Shown one piece after another: positions 52,529 through 61,968 of a DNA stretch of 64,000 bases. A program made the translations under genes and the position numbers. Numbering within the stretch: position 1 is the first letter of the stretch; each line of letters starts with the position of its first letter. Under the pieces are notes generated by a model, which searched no databases, was not told the origin of the DNA, and worked only from the letters and a program-made list of their open reading frames with translations. The stretch comes from Palsa-504 sp963789225 (GTDB taxonomy: Bacteria > Actinomycetota > Actinomycetes > Streptosporangiales > Streptosporangiaceae), in the NCBI GenBank assembly GCA_963789225.1, contig CAWBKD010000006.1, positions 168,857-232,856 of the forward strand, read 5' to 3'.

Positions 52529-52867
52529 ATGAAGCTGATCACCGCGGTCATCAAGCCGTTCAAGCTGGACGACGTCAAGGCCGCGCTACAGGCGTTCGGC
52601 GTCCGGGGCCTGACCATCACCGAGGCCAGCGGGTACGGCAGGCAGCGGGGGCACACGGAGGTGTACCGCGGCGCCGAGTACCAGGTCGACCTGGTGCCGA
52701 AGGTCCGGGTCGAGGTCCTCTGCGAGGACGAGGACGCCGACGACCTGATCGAGGTCGTGGTCAAGGCGGCGCAGACCGGCCGGATCGGCGACGGGAAGGT
52801 CTGGTCGGTGCCCGTGGAGACGGTGGCGCGCGTACGCACCGGAGAGCGCGGACCGGACGCGATCTGA
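52529..52867 (+). CDS. glnB: nitrogen regulatory protein PII
   Basis: This 112-residue trimeric signal protein reports 2-oxoglutarate and energy status. MKLITAVIKPFKLDDVKAAL, the T-loop GYGRQRGHTEVYRGAEY with the modifiable Y51, and VWSVPVETVARVRTGERG are all present. ATG 52529 follows AAGGGA. It lies directly upstream of glnD, 9 nt away. In most actinomycetes amtB precedes glnB; here the gene upstream is ftsY and no amtB is found in the window. Confidence 0.96.
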   Translation: MKLITAVIKPFKLDDVKAALQAFGVRGLTITEASGYGRQRGHTEVYRGAEYQVDLVPKVRVEVLCEDEDADDLIEVVVKAAQTGRIGDGKVWSVPVETVARVRTGERGPDAI

Positions 52868-52876
52868 CCTCGCGCG

Positions 52877-55117
52877 TTGAAGTCGTTCGCCGCGGACCGG
52901 GCCCGCCGGACCGGCCTCATCGACGAGTGGCTGGCCGGGCTGCTGGGGGACGAGGCGGGGGTCGCCCTGGTGGCGGTCGGCGGGTACGGGCGCAAGGAAC
53001 TGCTGCCCAAGAGCGACCTGGACGTGCTGCTCCTGCACGGCGGAGGAAACGACATCGCCGGTATCGCGGACCGGATCTGGTATCCGGTGTGGGACTCCGG
53101 CGCCGAGCTCGACCACGCGGTCCGCACCGTGCCGCAGGCCAGGAGGGTCGCGCGCGGCGACCTGAAGGTCGCCCTCGGGCTGCTGTCGGCCCGGCACGTG
53201 GCCGGCGACCCGGAGCTGACGCAGCGGCTGCGCGCCGGGGCGCTTGAGGACTGGCGGTCTGACGCCCCGGCTCGGCTGGCCGAGCTGCACGCCGCCCACG
53301 ACGAGCGCGCCAGGGTGATCGGCGAGCTCGCCTTCCTGCTCGAGCCGGACCTGAAGGAGGCCAGGGGCGGGCTGCGGGACGTGCACGCGATCCAGGCGGT
53401 GGCCGCCGCGTGGGTGGGCCCCGCGCCCGGGCCCAAGGTCCGCACGGCGTACGAGCAGATCCTTGACGCCAGGCACGCGCTGCACGAGGTCACCGGGCGG
53501 CGCCAGGACCGCCTGGTGCTCGAGGAGCACGACGAGGTGGCCCGCGCGCTCGGCCTGCTCGACGGGGACGTGCTGCTGCAGATCCTGGCCGGCGCGGCGC
53601 GCACCGTCTCCTACGCGGTCGATCACGCCTTCCGCGAGGCAGCCAGGCTGCGCTCGCGCCGGCCGCGCCGCGGCCGCCCCACCGACCGCAGCCCGCTGGC
53701 GGACGGCGTAGTGGAGCAGGACGACGAGGTGGTGCTCGCCCGGGCCGCCGACCCGGCCCGCGATCCCGTGCTCGTCCTGCGCGCCGCGGCGGCCGCCGCC
53801 CAGTCCGGGCTGCCGCTGGCGCCGCGGACGCTGGCCCGGCTGGCCCAGTGCCCGCCGCTGCCCGTGCCGTGGCCGGCTCCGGCGCGCGACGCGCTGCTGG
53901 CGCTGCTCGGCGCGGGGCCCGCCGCCATCGGCGTGTGGGAGGCTCTCGACACCGAAGGCCTGGTCGCCGCGCTGCTCCCGGACTGGGAGCGGGTCAGGAA
54001 CCGGCCCCAGCGCAACCCGCTGCACAAGTTCACCGTGGATCGTCACCTGGCCGAGACCGCCGCGCACGCGGCCGCGCTGACCCGTGAGGTCGCCCGCCCC
54101 GATCTGCTCCTGCTCGCGGCCCTGCTGCACGACATCGGCAAGGGCTGGCCCGGTGATCACAGCATCACCGGCGAGATCGTCGCCCGCGATGCGGCCCGGC
54201 GGATGGGCCTGCCGGACCCGGACGTCGAGCTTGTCGCGTCGGCCGTCCGGCACCACCTCCTGCTGCCCGTGGTGGCCACCCGGCGTGACCTGGATGATCC
54301 GGTCACCGTCACGCAGGTGGCTTGTGTCGTGCGCAGCCGCGCGCTGCTCGAACTGCTGCACGCCCTGGCCATCGCCGACGGCCAGGCGACCGGGGCCGCC
54401 GCGTGGAACGACTGGAAGGCCACCCTGGTCGCCGACCTCGTCCGCCGGGTGGCGGCCGTGCTGGCCGGGGAACCGACGCCCGGACCCGCGCCGCTGCGCG
54501 CCGATCAGCTGGCGCTGGCCGCCGACGGCGGCCCCGCGGCCACGATGCGCGGGTCGGAGGTGACCGTGGTCGCTCCCGACCGGCCCGGCCTGCTGTGGCG
54601 GGCGGCGGGGGTGCTCGCCTCGCACCGGCTCACCGTCCGCAGCGCCAACGCCACCTCCGTCGGCGGTACGGCGGTCACGGTGTTCGACGTCGAGCCCGAG
54701 TTCGGGAACCCGCCGGACGCGACGCTGGTGGCCGGAGACCTGCGACGGATGCTGCAAGGACAGCTGGACGTCGCGGAGCGGCTGGACCGCCGGGCGCGGG
54801 CCCTGCGGCCGCGCGCCGCCGTGGTTCCCGCGCCGCGGGTGAGCCTGGTCGACGGAGCCTCGCAGACCGCGACCGTGGTGGAGGTGCGGGCGCACGACGC
54901 GCCCGGGCTCCTCTGGCGGGTCGGCCGCGCGCTCGGGGAGTGCGGCCTGGACGTGCGCGCGGCCCGGGTGGAGACGCTCGGCGCGGAGGTGGTCGACGTG
55001 TTCTACGTCACCGACGGCGACGGCCAGCCGCTGACCGGCCAGCGGCTACGCGGCGAGACCGTGACCGCGGTCCTGCAGGCCCTGCGACCGGACCCACCTG
55101 CCGTGGACGACCGGTAG
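52877..55117 (+). CDS. glnD: PII uridylyltransferase/adenylyltransferase GlnD
   Basis: GlnD modifies and demodifies PII at Y51 (adenylylation in actinobacteria) in response to nitrogen status. The 746-residue protein has the nucleotidyltransferase motif VAVGGYGRKELLPKSDLDVLLL (given in part; Asp pair SDLD), an HD domain (HKFTVDRHLAETAAHA, LLHDIGKG) and two C-terminal ACT domains (VVAPDRPGLLWRAAG and VRAHDAPGLLWRVGRA). The start at TTG 52877 places the catalytic motif near residue 35, somewhat closer to the N-terminus than usual, so the protein is a little short at that end. Confidence 0.93.
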   Translation: MKSFAADRARRTGLIDEWLAGLLGDEAGVALVAVGGYGRKELLPKSDLDVLLLHGGGNDIAGIADRIWYPVWDSGAELDHAVRTVPQARRVARGDLKVALGLLSARHVAGDPELTQRLRAGALEDWRSDAPARLAELHAAHDERARVIGELAFLLEPDLKEARGGLRDVHAIQAVAAAWVGPAPGPKVRTAYEQILDARHALHEVTGRRQDRLVLEEHDEVARALGLLDGDVLLQILAGAARTVSYAVDHAFREAARLRSRRPRRGRPTDRSPLADGVVEQDDEVVLARAADPARDPVLVLRAAAAAAQSGLPLAPRTLARLAQCPPLPVPWPAPARDALLALLGAGPAAIGVWEALDTEGLVAALLPDWERVRNRPQRNPLHKFTVDRHLAETAAHAAALTREVARPDLLLLAALLHDIGKGWPGDHSITGEIVARDAARRMGLPDPDVELVASAVRHHLLLPVVATRRDLDDPVTVTQVACVVRSRALLELLHALAIADGQATGAAAWNDWKATLVADLVRRVAAVLAGEPTPGPAPLRADQLALAADGGPAATMRGSEVTVVAPDRPGLLWRAAGVLASHRLTVRSANATSVGGTAVTVFDVEPEFGNPPDATLVAGDLRRMLQGQLDVAERLDRRARALRPRAAVVPAPRVSLVDGASQTATVVEVRAHDAPGLLWRVGRALGECGLDVRAARVETLGAEVVDVFYVTDGDGQPLTGQRLRGETVTAVLQALRPDPPAVDDR

Positions 55118-55120
55118 CCT
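55115..55120 (+). promoter_or_regulatory. -10 element (TAGCCT) of a leaderless ffh transcript
   Basis: TAGCCT overlaps the glnD stop codon and ends 7 nt before the ffh GTG, putting the transcript start on the start codon. No ribosome site precedes that GTG. Confidence 0.45.
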
Positions 55121-55126
55121 GGTTAG

Positions 55127-56782
55127 GTGTTTGAGACCCTCTCTGACCGGTTGACGCAGGTATTTTCGGCGCTGCGCGGCCGGGGTCGGCTGTCCGCGGC
55201 CGACATCGACGCGACCATGCGGGAAATACGTATCGCCCTGCTCGAGGCGGACGTGGCGCTCCCGGTCGTCAGGCAATTCGTCGCGCGGGTCAAGGAGCGG
55301 GCCAGCGGCGAAGAGGTCTCGGCCGCACTGAACCCAGCCCAGCAGATCGTCAAGATCGTCAACGAGGAGCTGATCGGCATCCTCGGCGGCGAGGCCAGGC
55401 GGCTGCGCTTCGCCAAGGTCCCGCCGACCGTGATCTTGCTGGCCGGCCTGCAGGGCGCAGGTAAGACCGCGCTGGCCGCCAAGCTCGGGCTGTGGCTGAA
55501 GGGCCAGGGGAACACGCCGCTGCTGGTCGCGGCCGACCTGCAGCGGCCGAACGCCGTGCAGCAGCTCCAGGTCCTCGGGGAACGCGCGGGCGTCCCGGTG
55601 TTCGCCCCCTCGCCAGGCAACGGCATCGGCGACCCGGTGGCCGTGGCCAGGCAGTCGCTGGACGAGGCCAGGCGCCGCCAGCACAACATGGTCATCATCG
55701 ACACGGCGGGCCGCTTGGGCGTCGACGCCGAGATGATGGCGCAGGCCGTCGCCATCAGGGACGCCACCGAGCCGGACGAGGTCCTGTTCGTCGTCGACGC
55801 GATGATCGGCCAGGACGCGGTGGCGACCGCGCAGGCGTTCCTGGACGGGGTCGGATACGACGGGGTGGTCCTGACCAAGACCGATGGTGACGCGCGGGGC
55901 GGCGCGGCGCTGTCCATCGTGCAGTTGACCGACCGTCCGATCATGTTCGTGTCCACGGGCGAGAAGCTCGAGGATTTCGACCTGTTCCACCCGGACCGGA
56001 TGGCGTCGCGCATCCTGGACCTGGGCGACGTGCTCACGCTGATCGAGCAGGCCGAGAAGGCGTTCGACGCGGAGCAGACCGCCTCGCTGGCCGGGCGGAT
56101 CGCCTCGGGCGAGGGCTTCACGCTCGAGGATTTCGTCGAGCAGCTGTCCATGGTGCGCAAGCTCGGCCCGATCGGGAACCTGCTCGGCATGCTGCCCGGC
56201 GCCCAGAAGAACCGGGAGCTGCTCTCCCAGGTCAACGACAAGGACCTGGACCGCGCGGAGGCCATCGTCCGGTCGATGACGCCGCAGGAGCGGCGCGACC
56301 CGAAGATCATCAACGGCTCCCGGCGGGCGCGCATCGCCAAGGGGTCCGGCGTCGCGGTCGGTGAGGTCTCCCAGCTGGTCACGAACTTCTTCGAGGGCCA
56401 GAAGCAGATGCGCGCGATGTTCGCAGGCGGTATCCCCGGCATGCCCGGGCTCCCCGGGGCGCGGCGCGCGGCCGGCAAGAACGCCCGCGGCAAGAAAGGC
56501 AAGAAGAAGCCGCCCCGCAGCGGGAATCCGCAGCGTGCCGCCGAGCTCGCCCGGGGCGACGCGGCCCAGGCCCAGGCCGGCCCCGGCCCCAAGGGCCCGG
56601 CGATCCCCGGCCTGGGCGGAGCCGGGGGATTGGGCAACCTGCCGCCCGGCCTAGCCGAGCAGCTAGCCGAAGGCCTGCCCGGCCTCCAGCCGGGCCTGCA
56701 GTTCCCGCAGCCGAAGCCGGGTAACAACAACGTGCCCGCCGCGTTCCGCGCCGACCCCAAGCGCCGCGACAAGAAGAAGTAG
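55127..56782 (+). CDS. ffh: signal recognition particle protein Ffh
   Basis: Ffh binds 4.5S RNA and signal sequences and targets membrane proteins to FtsY. The 551-residue protein has the N domain (MFETLSDRLTQVFSALRG), the G domain and the methionine-rich M domain (DFVEQLSMVRKLGPIGNLLGMLPG, SGVAVGEVSQLVTNFFEGQK). G-domain motifs include GLQGAGKT, DLQRPNAVQQLQ, DTAGRLGVD and LTKTDGDARGG. The P-loop is followed by ALAAKLG instead of the usual TTxAKLA. The Lys/Gly/Pro-rich tail after about 450 is typical of actinobacteria. GTG start, probably leaderless. Confidence 0.95.
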   Translation: MFETLSDRLTQVFSALRGRGRLSAADIDATMREIRIALLEADVALPVVRQFVARVKERASGEEVSAALNPAQQIVKIVNEELIGILGGEARRLRFAKVPPTVILLAGLQGAGKTALAAKLGLWLKGQGNTPLLVAADLQRPNAVQQLQVLGERAGVPVFAPSPGNGIGDPVAVARQSLDEARRRQHNMVIIDTAGRLGVDAEMMAQAVAIRDATEPDEVLFVVDAMIGQDAVATAQAFLDGVGYDGVVLTKTDGDARGGAALSIVQLTDRPIMFVSTGEKLEDFDLFHPDRMASRILDLGDVLTLIEQAEKAFDAEQTASLAGRIASGEGFTLEDFVEQLSMVRKLGPIGNLLGMLPGAQKNRELLSQVNDKDLDRAEAIVRSMTPQERRDPKIINGSRRARIAKGSGVAVGEVSQLVTNFFEGQKQMRAMFAGGIPGMPGLPGARRAAGKNARGKKGKKKPPRSGNPQRAAELARGDAAQAQAGPGPKGPAIPGLGGAGGLGNLPPGLAEQLAEGLPGLQPGLQFPQPKPGNNNVPAAFRADPKRRDKKK

Positions 56783-56856
56783 GGGTTAGCCCGGAAACCC
56801 TCGGCCAACCCGATCGAACCTCGCCGGCCTCGCCGGACCCCGCCCCTCAGACCTCA

Positions 56857-56882
56857 CCACCCACATTGGCCCCACTGGGTGG
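56857..56882. terminator. hairpin between convergent ffh and ligB
   Basis: CCACCCA (56857-56863) pairs with TGGGTGG (56876-56882) over a 12-nt loop in the 177-nt convergent gap. It could end transcription from either side. No T-run. Confidence 0.4.
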
Positions 56883-56959
56883 CTGGACGCAGCCCATGGG
56901 TGCCGCACCGTACCCAGAAGAACCGTTACGATGCCACACCCACGGGTTTGAAACGAGCC

Positions 56960-58477
56960 CTACTCCGGGCCGAGGGCCCGCACGGTGTCGATGGTGTCGG
57001 CCTCGGCGGCGGACTTGTCCTCGCGGTAGCGCAGCACGCGGGCGAAGCGCAGCGCGAGCCCGCCCGGGTACCGCGGGCTGCGCTGCACGCCGTCGAAGGC
57101 GATCTCCACGACCAGTTCCGGGCGGACGTAGACGGTCCAGGAATCGCTGTGGTCCTCCAGCGCGAGGAGCCGCTCCGTCTGCCACGAGAGCAATTCGTCC
57201 GTCAGCCCCTTGAACGTCTTGCCGAGCATGACGAACCCGCCCGTGGCCGGGTCCCGCGCGCCCAGGTGCAGGTTGGACAGCCAGCCGCGACGCCGCCCGT
57301 GACCCCACTCGACCGCGAGCACCACCAGGTCGAGGGTGTGCCGTGGCTTGACCTTGATCCACCCGGCGCCCCTGCGGCCCGCGGTGTACGGCGTGTCCAG
57401 TGACTTGACCACGACGCCCTCGTGCCCGCGCGCGATCGCGTCGCGGAAGAACGCCGCGGCCTCCTCGGCCGAGCCGGTCACCAGGCGGGGCATGAGCAGC
57501 TCGGGCGGCACCGCCCGCGCCAGCTCGGCATGCCGCGAACAGTCGGGCAGGTCGATCAGGTCGGCGCCGTCCAGGTGCAGCGCGTCGAACAGGAAGACGG
57601 AGAGCGGCACCGCCTCGGAAACGAGCCCCTCGGTCGCGGTCCGCGAGGCCGTGTCCTGGAACGGCAGCGGCCTGCCTTCCTCGCGCAGCGCGATCAGCTC
57701 GCCATCGAGGACCGCCGCGCGCACCGGCAGCTTGGCGAGCACGGCCACCACGTCCGGGAGCCTGCCGGTGATCTCGTCGAGGGTCCGGGTGAACAGGCGC
57801 ACGCTCCCCTCGCGAAGGTGAGCCTGGATCCTGATCCCGTCCAGCTTCCACTCGACCGCGGCTTGACCGCCGACCTTGGCCAGCGCGTCCTCGACGGTCG
57901 GCGCGCTGGCCGCCAGCATCGGCCGCACCGGCGAGCCAACCTCTAGCCCGAACGCCGTCAGCGCCGGGCTTCCCCCCGCTAGCGCGGCAGCGGCCACGGC
58001 GCCCAGCGACCCGCGCAGCATCATCGCCCGGCGGACTTCGGAAGCGGGCACCGACGCCGCCCGCGCGACGGCCTCGGTCATGACGCCCTCCAGCGCGCCC
58101 TGCCGCAGCTCGCCGGAGAGCAGGCCGAACAAGAACCGCTGCTCGCCTTCGGTAGCCCGGCCGAACAGCTCGCCGACCAGTGCCTTGCGCGTCGCCGCCG
58201 AGCCCTTGCCCGCCACCGCGCCGATGGCGGACAGGCTGGCGTCCACCTCGGTCAGCGTGAGCGTGGGCGAGGCCGCAGCCGGGAACCCGTCCCGCAGCGC
58301 CGCCCAGCCGACCCCCACCTGCCGCTGCGGAAGCTCCCCGGACAGGTAGGCCACGGCGATCGGCACCTCGATCGGCCCGGCCTCGCGCAGGGCGTCGGCC
58401 AGGGCCTGGATCTTCGCCAGCCGGGCGCTGGTGGCGGCCACGGCGGCCGACACCTCGGCGATCTCAGCGAGCAGCAC
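56960..58477 (-). CDS. ligB: ATP-dependent DNA ligase (LigB type)
   Basis: The 505-residue ligase has an N-terminal DNA-binding domain (1-200), the adenylation domain with AMP-accepting lysine K211 in EWKLDGIRIQAH, then LDGELIAL, HEGVVVKSLDTPY and the GWIKVKPRHTLDL motif. The OB domain ends the protein. It seals nicks using ATP and probably works in repair beside the NAD-dependent LigA. Actinobacterial LigB/LigC proteins share this layout. It is cotranscribed or closely follows the HhH protein gene (19 nt). Confidence 0.93.
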   Translation of the reverse strand: MLLAEIAEVSAAVAATSARLAKIQALADALREAGPIEVPIAVAYLSGELPQRQVGVGWAALRDGFPAAASPTLTLTEVDASLSAIGAVAGKGSAATRKALVGELFGRATEGEQRFLFGLLSGELRQGALEGVMTEAVARAASVPASEVRRAMMLRGSLGAVAAAALAGGSPALTAFGLEVGSPVRPMLAASAPTVEDALAKVGGQAAVEWKLDGIRIQAHLREGSVRLFTRTLDEITGRLPDVVAVLAKLPVRAAVLDGELIALREEGRPLPFQDTASRTATEGLVSEAVPLSVFLFDALHLDGADLIDLPDCSRHAELARAVPPELLMPRLVTGSAEEAAAFFRDAIARGHEGVVVKSLDTPYTAGRRGAGWIKVKPRHTLDLVVLAVEWGHGRRRGWLSNLHLGARDPATGGFVMLGKTFKGLTDELLSWQTERLLALEDHSDSWTVYVRPELVVEIAFDGVQRSPRYPGGLALRFARVLRYREDKSAAEADTIDTVRALGPE

Positions 58478-58496
58478 GGGTCCATTCTCCCGCAGG

Positions 58497-59216
58497 TCAG
58501 CTGAAGATCATCAGATCGCGGAGCTCGTCCACCCGGTCCGGTGACAGGTCGGTGTAGGCGCACAGCTCCTCGGCGCTGGTGAACTTCCCGAGCTTGTCCC
58601 GCGCCGCGATCACGTCCGTCACCTCGTCCGGCGTGAGGCCCAGTTCGGCGGCGAGCACGGCGCCAGGCACGTGGTTGACGTCCACCAGCCCGCCGTCGTC
58701 GTAATCGCGCGGCACATCGGGTCGGCCGATGTGCAGGTCCCGCGCCATCGCGGGGTCGGTCTCGGCTAGCCGCCGTGCGTCCTTCCTGCGCTCGATCCGG
58801 TCCTTCGCCTCGGCGATGGCGTCCTTGTTGTGCTGCCGCGGGCCGGGCAGCGCGGCGGGCACTGCGGACGCCGGGGTGTTCCCGGGCCGGAACACGATGG
58901 CGGCGTGGACGGCAGCGCAGCCCGCCAGCGCGATGATGAACCCGCCGAGGGCCGCGGTACCGCCCCCGTTGCCCGAGCCGGTTGACCCCACCGCCACGAT
59001 CAGGCCGATGGTCGCCGCCAGGTAGGCCGCGAACACCGCCCAGTCCGCCCTCCTACGCCGGATGATCGCGTAGGCCAGGAAGGGGACGAAGGACAGGAAG
59101 CCGATCGACCAGATCGGCACCGAGGCCCACAGCACCTGGCGCACCACGGGGGCGGCCCGCCGACGCGGGGCTCGAGGCGACAGCTCGCGACGGCTCCCGC
59201 TGGATGGCTTGGTCAT
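58497..59216 (-). CDS. membrane protein with C-terminal helix-hairpin-helix (ComEA-like)
   Basis: The 239-residue product has about four membrane helices (LWASVPIWSIGFLSFVPFLAYAI, WAVFAAYLAATIGLIVAVG, AALGGFIIALAGCAAVHAAI split). A linker with a charged helix (AEAKDRIERRKDARRLAE) leads to a C-terminal ComEA-type HhH motif (VDVNHVPGAVLAAELGLTPDEVTDVIAARD). It may bind DNA or protein at the membrane; role unknown. ATG 59216 was chosen for its GGAGG site 5 nt upstream. It lies 28 nt after livM on the same strand. Confidence 0.75.
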   Translation of the reverse strand: MTKPSSGSRRELSPRAPRRRAAPVVRQVLWASVPIWSIGFLSFVPFLAYAIIRRRRADWAVFAAYLAATIGLIVAVGSTGSGNGGGTAALGGFIIALAGCAAVHAAIVFRPGNTPASAVPAALPGPRQHNKDAIAEAKDRIERRKDARRLAETDPAMARDLHIGRPDVPRDYDDGGLVDVNHVPGAVLAAELGLTPDEVTDVIAARDKLGKFTSAEELCAYTDLSPDRVDELRDLMIFS

Positions 59217-59244
59217 CTCGGCCTCCCGCACCATTGGACCCGGA

Positions 59245-60315
59245 TCAGCTGAGCTGGCCGCCTCGCCGGCGGCCGAGCCCACGGCGGCCGCCGCTGCCGG
59301 GGGCCCACAGCCAGTATCCGACCGGGAACAGCCGGACGTGCGCGTACTCGTCGATGAGCCCCCACAGCCCGCGCCGCGCGAAGATGGCCACCCCCATCGC
59401 TATCAGGCCGAGGATGATCAGGTACCAGGCGTTGTAAGCGGCCAGCGTCTGCTGCAGGACCACGTACACGGCGGTGCCGAGAATCGGCCCCTCGATCGTG
59501 CCGAGCCCCCCGATGATCACCGCGAACGCCATCTCCGCCGTCCACTGCACGCTGAACACCGCGCTGGGCTGCACGATGAGCTGGCTGATGGCCAGCACCG
59601 CGCCCGCTGCCCCGCAGCCGGCGCCCGCGATGACGAAGACCAGCATCCGGGCCAGCCCGACCCGCGCCCCCGAGCTGCGCGCGGCCACCTCGTCGTCCCT
59701 GATGGCGGTGAGCACCAGGCCTAGCCTGCTGCGCAGCAGCAGGTACACGGTGAGCAACGCGACGACCGTGACGGCCAGCCCGATCCAGTACGTGTCGGCC
59801 TCGAGCAGCGTGGTGCTGATGTTCGGCGTGTTCGGCAGCGAAAGCCCGGTGCCGCTGCCGAGCGCGGGGATCCTCTCGATGACCAGCATGACGGTGGTGG
59901 CGAGCACCCAGGTGGCGATCGCGAAATACCCGGTGCGCAGCCGGGAGACCAGCCACCACAGCGGCACGGCGGCCACGCCGCAGCCGATGACCGCGACCGG
60001 GAGCGCGCTGAACATCGAGATCTTGTTGATGTTCAGGGCCAGCACGAAGTACGCGCCGAGCCCCACAAACGCCTGCTGCCCCACCGACACTAGGCCCGCG
60101 TAGCCGGCCAGCAGGTTCCACATGCTGGCCAGGGTGAGGATGATGAACGCCTGCACCATGATCGTGGTAGTACCGGAGTACACGAAGTACGGGAACAGCG
60201 CGAGCACCACGACGACGACGAGCGCGAACAGCCCGGTCCAGGCGACGTTCCGGCGCGACCGGGTGACCCGGTATTTTTCTGCCGAACGGGCGGTGGTATC
60301 AGTGACCACGCTCAT
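59245..60315 (-). CDS. livM: branched-chain amino acid ABC transporter permease LivM
   Basis: The 356-residue permease has about nine membrane helices and the family motifs WNLLAGYAGLVSVGQQAFVGLGAY and RSRLGLVLTAIRDDEVAARSSG (cytoplasmic coupling loop), plus VIIGGLGTIEGPILGTAVYV. It forms the channel with LivH. The last 30 residues are Gly/Arg-rich. Starting 37 nt after livH, it is the last transporter gene of the operon. Confidence 0.93.
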   Translation of the reverse strand: MSVVTDTTARSAEKYRVTRSRRNVAWTGLFALVVVVVLALFPYFVYSGTTTIMVQAFIILTLASMWNLLAGYAGLVSVGQQAFVGLGAYFVLALNINKISMFSALPVAVIGCGVAAVPLWWLVSRLRTGYFAIATWVLATTVMLVIERIPALGSGTGLSLPNTPNISTTLLEADTYWIGLAVTVVALLTVYLLLRSRLGLVLTAIRDDEVAARSSGARVGLARMLVFVIAGAGCGAAGAVLAISQLIVQPSAVFSVQWTAEMAFAVIIGGLGTIEGPILGTAVYVVLQQTLAAYNAWYLIILGLIAMGVAIFARRGLWGLIDEYAHVRLFPVGYWLWAPGSGGRRGLGRRRGGQLS

Positions 60316-60352
60316 GCTCTGCTCCCCCGCTCACCTTCGAACCAGGGCTCGC

Positions 60353-61228
60353 TCATGACGGTGCCCCCCGCGCGACCAGGCCCTGCGGGCGGAGTACCAG
60401 CACGGCCAGGAAGACGATGTACCCGGCCAGGAACCCGGAGGAGGAATTGATCTGTGTGCCGATCTGCTGGGCCACGCCGAGGATCACGCCGCCGACCAGC
60501 GTGCCCCATAGCGACCCGAGCCCGCCGATCACCACCGCCGCGAACGCGAACAGCAGGATCGTGTCGGTTCCCGTGGTCGGAGCGAACTGGGCGGACAGGC
60601 CCTGCGCGATGCCCGCCAGCGCCACCGAGCCGAATGCGATCGCCGCCGCGATGCCGAACATGTGCCGGTAGTCCACGCCCGACAGCTGGGCCGCCTCCCT
60701 GTCGTCGGCCACCGCCCGGATCAGCCGGCCGTACCTGGTCACGGACAGGAAGTACTGCAGGCCGAGCAGCACGACCACGGCCACGACGAGAATCAGCAGC
60801 GGCAGGTAGCCGATCAGGATCTGCGATCCGATCGAGAAGTGGGCGGTGATGATGGAGTTGTTCACCCCGAGGGAGTGGCTGTCGGCGTTGATGAACTGCA
60901 GCAGCCCGTTCTCGATCACCACCGACAACCCGAACGTGACCAGCAAGGTGGTCAGGATGCTGCGGTTGAGCGCGGCCTGGATCAGCGTCCGCTGCACGAC
61001 GTAGCCGAGTGCCGCCATGATCGGCACCACGATCACGAACGCCCACAGCACCGGCACGTGCGTGATCGCGATGACGCCGAGCGCGACGTAGCCGCCGACC
61101 ACGGCCAGGTCGCCGTGTGCGAGGTTGACGACCTTCATCACCCCGAACATCAGCGACAGCCCGCAGGCGAACAGCGCGTACAGGCCCCCGGTCAGGATCC
61201 CCTGGATGACGTCGTTGACCCACTGCAT
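60353..61228 (-). CDS. livH: branched-chain amino acid ABC transporter permease LivH
   Basis: The 291-residue permease starts MQWVNDVIQGILTGGLYALF and shows LMFGVMKVVNLAHGDLAVVG, TRYGRLIRAVADDREAAQLSG and AFAAVVIGGLGSLWGTLVGG, all typical LivH blocks. The ATG at 61228 lies inside the livF 3' end (37-nt overlap). The frame is open upstream but that part is antisense-like and not family sequence. Confidence 0.94.
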   Translation of the reverse strand: MQWVNDVIQGILTGGLYALFACGLSLMFGVMKVVNLAHGDLAVVGGYVALGVIAITHVPVLWAFVIVVPIMAALGYVVQRTLIQAALNRSILTTLLVTFGLSVVIENGLLQFINADSHSLGVNNSIITAHFSIGSQILIGYLPLLILVVAVVVLLGLQYFLSVTRYGRLIRAVADDREAAQLSGVDYRHMFGIAAAIAFGSVALAGIAQGLSAQFAPTTGTDTILLFAFAAVVIGGLGSLWGTLVGGVILGVAQQIGTQINSSSGFLAGYIVFLAVLVLRPQGLVARGAPS

Positions 61229-61968
61229 AACGCTTCGCTCCCTTGCGGCCCGGCCGACGTGCCCGCGAGACCGAAATACGCGGCCTCGACCTGCTCGGCG
61301 GTGACGTCTGCCGGCCTGCCCTCCAGCGTGGTACGCCCTTCGAGCAGACACTGGATGTGCGAGGCCACCCGCAGCGCCTGGCTGACATCCTGCTCGACGA
61401 GCAGCACGGTGAGCCCGGTGGCCAGGAGCTGCGGCAGCATGGCGTAGATGCGCTGGACGACCACCGGCGCGAGGCCCAGCGAGAGTTCGTCCAGCATCAG
61501 CACGCGCGGGTTGGCCACCAGCGCCCGGCCCATCGCCACCGCTTGCTGCTCGCCGCCGGACAGCTGCGCCGTGCGCTGGGTCCGGCGTTCGGTCATCCAG
61601 CCGAACAGCTCGTAGACGCGCTCAATCGTCCACGGCCCCTTCCGCGCGTACGTGGCGCCGACCTGGAGGTTCTCCTCCACGGTGAGCGACTCGAAGAGCC
61701 GTCGGCCTTCCGGCACCATGGCGATGCCGCGGGTGGCCCGGCGCTCGGGCCGGACCCGCGTCAGGTCCTGCCCGTCGAACAGGATCGAGCCCTCGGTGGG
61801 ATGGTGCAGGCCGGCGATCGTGCGCAGCAGCGTCGACTTGCCCGCGCCGTTCGCGCCGATGATCGCGTACACCTCGCCGGAAGACACCCGCAGCGAGACG
61901 CCATCCAGCGCCCGCAGCTGGCCGTGATACACGGTCAGGTTACGGACCTCCAGCAGGGCCTCGCTCAT
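61192..61968 (-). CDS. livF: branched-chain amino acid ABC transporter ATPase LivF
   Basis: The 258-residue ATPase has Walker A IIGANGAGKSTLLRTIAG, the signature QLSGGEQQAVAMGRAL, Walker B VLMLDELSLGLAP and H-loop region VEQDVSQAL. It powers transport with LivG. Its start overlaps the livG stop (ATGA). The C-terminal end runs through the livH start. Confidence 0.95.
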   Translation of the reverse strand: MSEALLEVRNLTVYHGQLRALDGVSLRVSSGEVYAIIGANGAGKSTLLRTIAGLHHPTEGSILFDGQDLTRVRPERRATRGIAMVPEGRRLFESLTVEENLQVGATYARKGPWTIERVYELFGWMTERRTQRTAQLSGGEQQAVAMGRALVANPRVLMLDELSLGLAPVVVQRIYAMLPQLLATGLTVLLVEQDVSQALRVASHIQCLLEGRTTLEGRPADVTAEQVEAAYFGLAGTSAGPQGSEALCSGSTTSSRGS

